Of a stretch of DNA of 64,000 nt, positions 57,281 to 64,000 are shown in pieces. The notes beneath the pieces were generated by a model. That model was not told the origin of the DNA. It was given only the letters and a program-made list of their open reading frames with translations, and made no database searches. A program made the translations under genes and the position numbers. Position 1 is the first letter of the stretch. The number at the start of each line of letters is the position of its first letter. The stretch covers positions 42,207,311 through 42,271,310 of the forward strand of contig JANAVB010005597.1 in the NCBI GenBank assembly GCA_029216955.1, read 5' to 3'. This DNA comes from Iris pallida (taxonomy: Eukaryota > Streptophyta > Magnoliopsida > Asparagales > Iridaceae).

Positions 57281-58303
57281 TGTAAGAGGTGGTTTAAACA
57301 AACCAATTGGGGTAGACCCATGCTTCCTCTGGCTCTGGTGAGGACTAAGTGCTGCTGTGCTTCTGGGGCGACGAGTAGACCGTGCTTCTGGAGACGACGG
57401 AACCTCTGTGCTTTTAGGCTACGAATAGAATTGGCTTCTAATGACGACGAGACTTCTGTGCATGTAGAGCAACTTATGAAGCTGTGTTTCGGACTACCAG
57501 AGTCACTGTGCTGTAGGCGACAAGTAGGCTGTACTTTAGGTTGATGAGGTTACTATTCTTTTGGTGCGACAGGTTGACTTGCATTGGTTGAGATGGGAGT
57601 TCCTAAGTCTCTTGTAGAGAAGTGACTTAAGCTTCTGATCCGGAGCAGTTGACTGCATCGTGGGAATGAAGATGGTGTGAGCATATCACCATCATGCGTC
57701 TCATACGGACGCAGGTAAGTAGCTGCGCCTCTGAACAGTGAAGGCGTTGGCTGCGAAGGGAAGGGTATGACACCCTTGCGCGTCTTGTGTTTAGTGCAGG
57801 CAAATAGTTGCACCTCTGGAGTGAAGACGCTGGCTTCTGGAATAAAAGAAAGGGAGGGAGGCCTACCACCATCTTGTTTCTGAGGTTGGTGCAGGGAGGT
57901 AGCTGCGCCTCTGGCTTGAAGGCTCTAGCTTCTTCAAAGTGCCGAGTTACTGATATGCTTCTGAGAGGCTGCGCCCACAAGAATATCAGAACTTGCTTCG
58001 ATGGAGGTCAATCCTCCAACGTGTGTATCGAAAAGAATGAAGGCTGCGCTTCGATGAATACTGCATCCCTTGTAGATCCCTCTAGGCTTCTGTCGAATCT
58101 GTACTAGATCCTTTGTAGAAGAAAAGAATTAGTCCCTTATGTATAGTCCTGATGTGTCTGTACTAGACTTTGGTAGACATGACAATAAAGGGACTCATCT
58201 TCATATCTTCTGTTTTGTCTTTTTAGCACTGAGCCTGAGACTTTTGCATCTTCTGCGCTTTGGTGAAGGGATGTCTTCAGCTGAGATTTTTCATGCTTCT
58301 ACA
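57281..58303 (-). repeat. Probable 3' LTR of a second Tat element
   Basis: The right end is good: GCTTCTACA at 58303 followed by AGACCCCATTCAAAGTG, which parallels GCCTCTACA and CGACCCCCTTCAATG at 30419. It therefore has a minus-strand polypurine tract. A left end at TGTAAGAGG (57281) would give 1023 bp, close to the 1018 and 1022 bp of the other two Tat LTRs, but the start is a guess. The interior repeats AGCTGCGCCTCTG-type phrases three times (57720, 57807, 57900). The ORFs here are not genes. Confidence 0.55.
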
Positions 58304-59226
58304 AGACCCCATTCAAAGTGTCCCAAACTTGTGTCAAGCTCGGGATACTTTAAATAGAAGCATGAACATGCGTTAGGACTGTATGAGCTGGGTGATCGCT
58401 GGTGTCACGCTTAGCTCTTAACATTAATTGTCCCGAGTCATCACTTCAGAGTATGGGCTCCTGATGGCTTCTTGATATTGGAGCCTCTTGCGTCTTCGCA
58501 GGGATCATGAATCTCTTTAGCAGAGGAGGTTCAAAGTCACGTTCCTATGTCATTCGCAATACTGCCATCTGTCATGGAGTGGAGCTTTAGCTTAACTTGT
58601 AAGCTTCCTTCTGACCGAAGTCTGGCTCGTGCTTGGACCATACGAACAACCTACATAAAGGACTGTCCTCCTTCAAGAGAAGACTCAGCTGCTTCAACAA
58701 TGGCCTTGCTTGCCCGATGTTTGGCTCTTGACGATCCTGGAGTTTGCTTGAGGCGACTGTCGGCGGCAAATCATCCAAAGAAGCTGTAGTAGAACTTCCA
58801 TTGAATCTCGAGACGTCCCACGTTCTGGATATCGTGGGCGTCAATGGTGTCTCCGACCTCTGCTTTCTGGGTTAGGATTGCTTGCCATTCTGACCAAGGA
58901 ATAGTAAGGCCTACTGCTGTGGTTGCTCTCGCCAGCCAGCTGGGGAGATAGGGGAGTCCTGTGCTGGTCTTCATCCCTGGCTCGAGCCAGTAGCATCTTC
59001 GGGCGGTGGCTTCCTTTACCAGGAAGTGATTGGCTCTGTCACCGCCTCTCCTACGTTATTGAAGTCTTGTACCGCAATTTCATCTTTTTTTTGCTTCTGT
59101 GTATGTAACTACGAAGAGTCTGTAATAGGTCTTTGTAGCCACATGTTTTTATATGAAGAAGCTTTCTTGTTTTATTGCTTTTGTCTCCAGAAAAAAGAGG
59201 GAGTCTTCATAATGGATTTTCCTGAC
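58304..59226 (+). pseudogene. Remnant of the opposite-strand ORF region in the second Tat element
   Basis: By position, between the LTR and the repeat array, it corresponds to 30435-33391. The plus strand has an 80-codon frame at 58547-58789 (MSFAILPSVMEWSFSL onward) and short frames after it, none with a domain I know. The assignment rests on position, not on sequence similarity. Confidence 0.35.
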
Positions 59227-59430
59227 CATAGGTAATATGGACATGGTAGGCTTGATCTTTGCCGGGGTATAAAACAACAATCAAGAGGTAATATGGACGT
59301 AAACTGTTTTCTAGACCGCCGGGATAATCATAGAACTGATGCGAGAAGAACGACTACTCAAAGATAATGTGGACATGGTAGTCGCGTCTTGCAGGCGTAG
59401 AGGAGCAATCAAGAGGTAATGTGGACGTGA
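59227..59430. repeat. Spaced GGTAATRTGGACRTGG repeats, second copy
   Basis: Units stand at about 59230, 59288, 59363 and 59414 (AGAGGTAATGTGGACGTGAA). They match the array at 33615-33745 beside the first Tat pol end. Confidence 0.85.
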
Positions 59431-59540
59431 AGTGCTTCATCTACTTGAGAGAATATATAGGAGGAAGAGCGAGAGATCCCCTTACAAGAACTCATGGGTA
59501 CCTTTTTCAGGGGATGTGGGTGCCTATGCTGGTTCTGTCT

Positions 59541-60198
59541 TCAGACGTAATACTTCTTTAGGAACTTGTCGTTGATGGGCATCATTAGCAAGTTCCCATT
59601 ATGATTAGCTAGCTAATAAGCACCGTTGGAGTACACCATTTCTATGATGAACGGTCCTTCGCACTTGGGCTTGAACTTTCCAGCCGTCTTGTGGGTCATC
59701 ACCATCTGTCTCCGTACTGCCAAGACGAGGTCGCCCACCTGGTAGGATCTTTTGCGGACCTTTTTGTTGAAGGGCCCAAAGATGCGAATTTGGTAAAGCT
59801 CAATCCTTTGCTGTGCGAGCCAGCGCTTTTCATCCAACACTTTTAGCTCTTGTAACCGCCTGCGCTGATAGTCTTCGACGGTTAACTGATTAGTGATCAT
59901 GTTAGCAGACAACATCTTCTTAAAGAGTTGACCCATGCTGGTATCGGAGTCCCAAGTTGAGGAGTCAGAAGAGTGTGAGTGCCTCATGACTTCTTCTTCT
60001 GAATCTTCTGAGGTGGTCGTAGGTGTAATATACCCCAGTCCTCGGCGAGTACGTTGGTAGTAGTTTTCAGCTTTTCCCTTTGGAATGTGAATCTGTATGG
60101 GAAGACGCCGGCCTTTGCCATAATTGAGCCCCTTGTTGCTATTCAGGTCGTAACCCACTTCTGAATAAGGTTTTTGGCATGTGCCGTGTAGCGGTAGA
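59541..60198 (-). pseudogene. Internally deleted Tat pol: G-patch-like segment fused to integrase tail
   Basis: A 182-codon open frame (60158-59613) starts MGYDLNSNKGLNYGKGRR and RRGLGYITPTTTS (G-patch-like linker). It passes an acidic Ser-rich stretch and then directly reads DYQRRRLQELKVLDEKRW and QRIELYQIRI, the integrase C-terminal region, ending EGPFIIEMVYSNGAY at a stop. The end of pol, PINDKFLKKYYV, follows with its stop at 59541-59543. In the full element these parts are separated by RT, both RNases H and the integrase core, about 3.5 kb of coding sequence. The upstream side is cut at 60199 by the chromovirus LTR. Confidence 0.88.
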
Positions 60199-60724
60199 TG
60201 TCACGACCCGCACCCATTTTTTTTTTAAACGGATACGAGACGTGTCTAAGCCAGCCTACGCCGCAGTGTCGACGGTAGAACGCTGTCACGGCCATGAAGA
60301 TCGAAATCACAAATAATGCTCATTCACATAATTAATTTAAATTACATTGATCACAAGTTTTACATTTGTAAAAAAACATAAACTTGTACAAATAAATGAA
60401 TGACTACAACTCAACTATCTAGCTAGTCTCTAGGCTTTTGTCTGCAAGTATTCCCGTCACTCCCCAAGCTAAGTGAATCCACGGCTAACCTGAAAATGTT
60501 GGTTTACAGTCAGGAATGGAACGAGCACAATTCACTGAATGCAATTTCAAATAAAGAAGATGACTATAAAACAAAGGTTAGACATCAATTATGAGTTTTG
60601 AAAATAAACAGGAAATACAGAAAACTAATAGTAAATAAACAGACACAACAGACTTTCCCCAACTGCTAGAAATACCTTTGATATGTGATCGGTCTGGGGT
60701 ACTACACCGCACGGTCTACAATGT

Positions 60725-60985
60725 CTACTTGCAGAAAATAAACACGGGCTACACTACTTGCAGAAAATAAATACGGGCTATACTACTTGCAGAAAATAAA
60801 CACGGACTATACTACTGCAGAAAATAAACACGGGCTACACTACTGCAGAAAGTAAACACGGGCTACACTACTGCAGAAAATAAACACGGGCTACACTACT
60901 GCAGAAAGTAAACACGGGCTACACTACTGTAGAAAATAAACACGGGCTACACTACTGCAGAAAATAAACCCGGGCTACAATGTCT
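60725..60985. repeat. 28-30-bp minisatellite, nine copies
   Basis: The unit is close to GCAGAAAATAAACACGGG plus CTACACTACT. Early copies have CTACTTGC (30 bp), later ones CTACTGC (28 bp). It is internal to the LTR. Confidence 0.92.
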
Positions 60986-62594
60986 AACACGGGCTATGGT
61001 CAGATCACATATCTTTGGTACTTCTCATTCCCGACTCAACAATTTATAATAGAAAATAATCACATAACCAATGGCCAACCAATGAAATATAGTAAAAATC
61101 AATATCGAAATGCAGACAATAAACTGTACTCGCCTGTGGTCCTCTGCTGGTGAAACCGACAGTCTGAACTACTCAATGTGCCATAATAGTCAAAACCCAT
61201 ACAACAGTCCCCGGATGCTGAAGTAGACAATACCAATGATCTCAGAATAGTCAAATTAGCTAGGATTGCCTGTCCTTAAGTCCAATTCTGGACACAGGGG
61301 CAAAACGGTAATTTTGGGTCAAAACGGTGTCTGCCGTTGGACCCGCTTTGCACCGAAAAGTGTGCCAGAGTCAACGATCTCTAAATTCGTCAAACTACAT
61401 GTCTACGGATCTAGTTTTTCGATACGAACCCAACCGTATGCCCAAAGTTGGATTTCGGCGGGCCATGCACAAAATCGCCCGTTGAGTGGGACCGTAGGGC
61501 CCGCAAAACAACGTCGGATTCAACCGTCTCAGAATTGGACCAAACTTGGCATACAGGACCAGAAAAATGATATGGTCCTGATGGCGTAAGTTTCGTCTCG
61601 ATCTGACGAGCGTGCACAAAGTAATTGGAGAATTTGCAAAGTGCACGATACGGAGAATTTCGACGGATACGTATCAAATTCGTCGCGCACACGCGACCAA
61701 TTTAAATTCCGTCAAAGCTCACACGACCACGAAGCCGTTACGCAGCTTTCGATGCTTTCGGTTCGCGACCACGTCGCCCGGTTTGGCGGGACGCACGTCG
61801 TGTGGAACAATTTCTATGTTTTGAAAATCGATTTTTGACGAAGTTTACAAGTGAATAATTCTCTGTACAAAGCAATACTTTACAACCTTCCTACTGGACT
61901 CTTCTAGCCCTACATGTTGTGATTAACTTCTGTTTAGAAAGTTTGGTGATTCGAATAATAGGTTGGCAGGAAATTCAACGCCAAGTTAGGTGTTTGGGCT
62001 GCGCTAAAGCTCTAATTTCGAGCAGGTTTTTCGGGAACTTCGCGTCGAATTTCGACTCAATTATAGTTCAAATCAGATCTAACCTAATATATGAATGGGA
62101 AGGGGTATAGGTTGAGGTCGTACCTGAGCAAACGGTTCGACGTTTCGTCGACCGAGGAGGGAGAAAACTTAGCGCGAAGTTGGGTGTTCCATGCACGACT
62201 GCTGCTGTCGTTTCTGTTCTCCGACGCGCACGCGCGTGTCGGCCGTCCGTTGGCCGCCCGCGGTGGCGCTGGCGCGCGCGCGACGCCTGAGGGTGCGCCC
62301 AGGGAAGAGGAGTTCGTGGGGTGAGCGACGTTGGTTTAGGGTTTTGAGAAAACTCCTTCTCGCTCGATCTCTCTTTCTCTCTATTACTCGGGTTCTCGGC
62401 TGTTAATACCTGAACCGAACATAGGCTCCCTACCAGTACAGGCTTGGCTCGGGTTTTGGCCGAGACCAAAGGGCTTGCGGGATGGGCCGTTATTTTAGTT
62501 TAAATCGGCTGTTCTCGTGTGGGCTTGCTGCTCCTTGCTGGGCTCTGGCCTGAGATTGAGCAGGGGTTAGGGGCTGGGTTGTCTTTTTTTCTTT

Positions 62595-63170
<576 letters not shown>

Positions 63171-63288
63171 ATTTATTTGATACGAATTTATATAACCAAA
63201 AATAGTAAATAATTATTATCTAAATATTAACCTCGATAACATAAAATAATAATAAAAAAATTCCAAAATTTCGGGAAGGGGAGCTACA

Positions 63289-64000
63289 AATCTACCCACC
63301 TTAAAAATAAATTCGTCCTCGAATTTGAGGACTACCAGGATAGACGGGCTTGGTAGCTTGGTGAAGAGCTAGAAAAATGGTAAGAAAACATTGAACAAGT
63401 AGATATGCAGAAATATTCCTCTAATAAGAAGATTGATCAGCGATGGTGAAGGTAGGAGGAGTAGATAGATATGACTTGTGGTTTGAATCTTGGGCTACGG
63501 TCTTGGATCCTAAAATGCTCCAAACCGTTCAAAAATCCGACACCAAAAGTAGCAATGACCCCAAGGATAATTCGTCTAACGAAAACTCTACCCACCTTAG
63601 AATTTCTTCCTTGAAGTTCAACAAGAAAGTCTACCTTAACCTAAATCTCCTTAAATTTAATTCTTCGAAAATAGTTTATATCCTCCTCCTAGCCATTTTG
63701 TAACTAGTAACCTCTCGGTCTTCTACCCACCTTTTGTCACACTACTCCTCAAGCTAATATCTTATCATTCTCCAACTAGTTGCTACAATCCTACCAATAG
63801 ATGTCTACTGCATATGGTATCTATAATCCTCTCCTATCTATCAAGCAATCCAAAAATTTAACAAGCAACAAATTTACACAGATAGCTAAGAATTATTGGT
63901 GAATTCTAATAAGCATGATCTTCGTCTCTCTGCAATAGGAAGGACAGGAAGATAAGGAAGAATAATCGAAGGCAACTATGAGTTTCAAGAGCGGTGGAGG
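63289..64000 (-). other. End of a chromovirus interior, cut by the window end
   Basis: Only the extreme 3' end (GAGGACGAATT plus polypurine tract, 63289-63330) is recognisable. The rest shows no pol motif on the minus strand. Repeated ATTCCTCTAAT and ACCCACCTT phrases suggest a non-coding 3' region or another non-autonomous element. The 86-codon plus-strand ORF at 63443 has no known domain. Confidence 0.45.

Noticed and set aside
60725..60985. Regularly spaced direct repeats resembling a CRISPR array
   Set aside because: Units abut without unique spacers, no cas genes exist, and the context is a plant retrotransposon LTR.

Overview
The window reads as heterochromatic nuclear DNA of a flowering plant (probably a eudicot, but the species cannot be fixed from the sequence). 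There is no operon-like gene packing, no rRNA or tRNA gene that I can recognise, and no intact host gene. Almost every recognisable protein segment belongs to a plant transposable element: Ty3/gypsy chromovirus, Ty3/gypsy Tat lineage, Ty1/copia and CACTA. The rest is long LTRs, microsatellites and minisatellites.

Layout. 1-3525: LTR debris. 4100-9313: a 5.2-kb solo LTR with a perfect 5-bp target duplication (ATCTA), containing GACAC-rich, AC-rich and (AT)n blocks and a 516-bp tandem duplication. It sits inside the truncated 5' LTR of a decayed plus-strand chromovirus whose pol (end of protease, RT, RNase H, integrase, chromodomain-like tail) occupies about 9379-12640. A probable 3' LTR follows from 12671. 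14.4-17.8 kb: mixed non-coding repeats, a hairpin and a 24-bp minisatellite. 17818-27432: a complete non-autonomous LTR retrotransposon with two 4.2-kb near-identical LTRs, only 1.2 kb of non-coding interior and a perfect TSD (AAGCC). 27438-29401: a plus-strand LTR end and leader related to that element.

29402 to about 57.1 kb is one large minus-strand Tat-lineage retrotransposon. From its 3' end (left) it has a 3' LTR, polypurine tract, a spliced coiled-coil ORF on the opposite strand, spaced GGTAATGTGGACGTGA-type repeats, integrase, a second (archaeal-type) RNase H, RNase H, RT, a G-patch-like linker, protease and gag. It was hit twice. A 1022-bp solo LTR (TSD CTCCT) lies in the integrase C-terminal region. 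A 14.1-kb CACTA transposon (41511-55610, TSD ATT) lies in gag. The CACTA carries fragments that look like captured host genes (an S-receptor-like kinase N-terminus and a multi-exon leucine-rich-repeat-like gene) and was itself invaded by a Ty1/copia element (gag, protease-integrase, RT-RNase H, 3' LTR).

57.3-60.2 kb is the 3' part of a second, internally deleted Tat element. It is cut at 60199 by a minus-strand chromovirus, whose 3.1-kb 3' LTR (60199-63288) and the end of its interior run out of the window. The nesting gives a relative order: Tat first; then CACTA and the solo LTR; then copia within the CACTA. Most frames carry stops or shifts, so the region looks silent and decaying. The youngest-looking pieces are the 17.8-27.4-kb element and the copia, whose 485-codon RT-RNase H and 687-codon protease-integrase frames are separated by a single stop codon.
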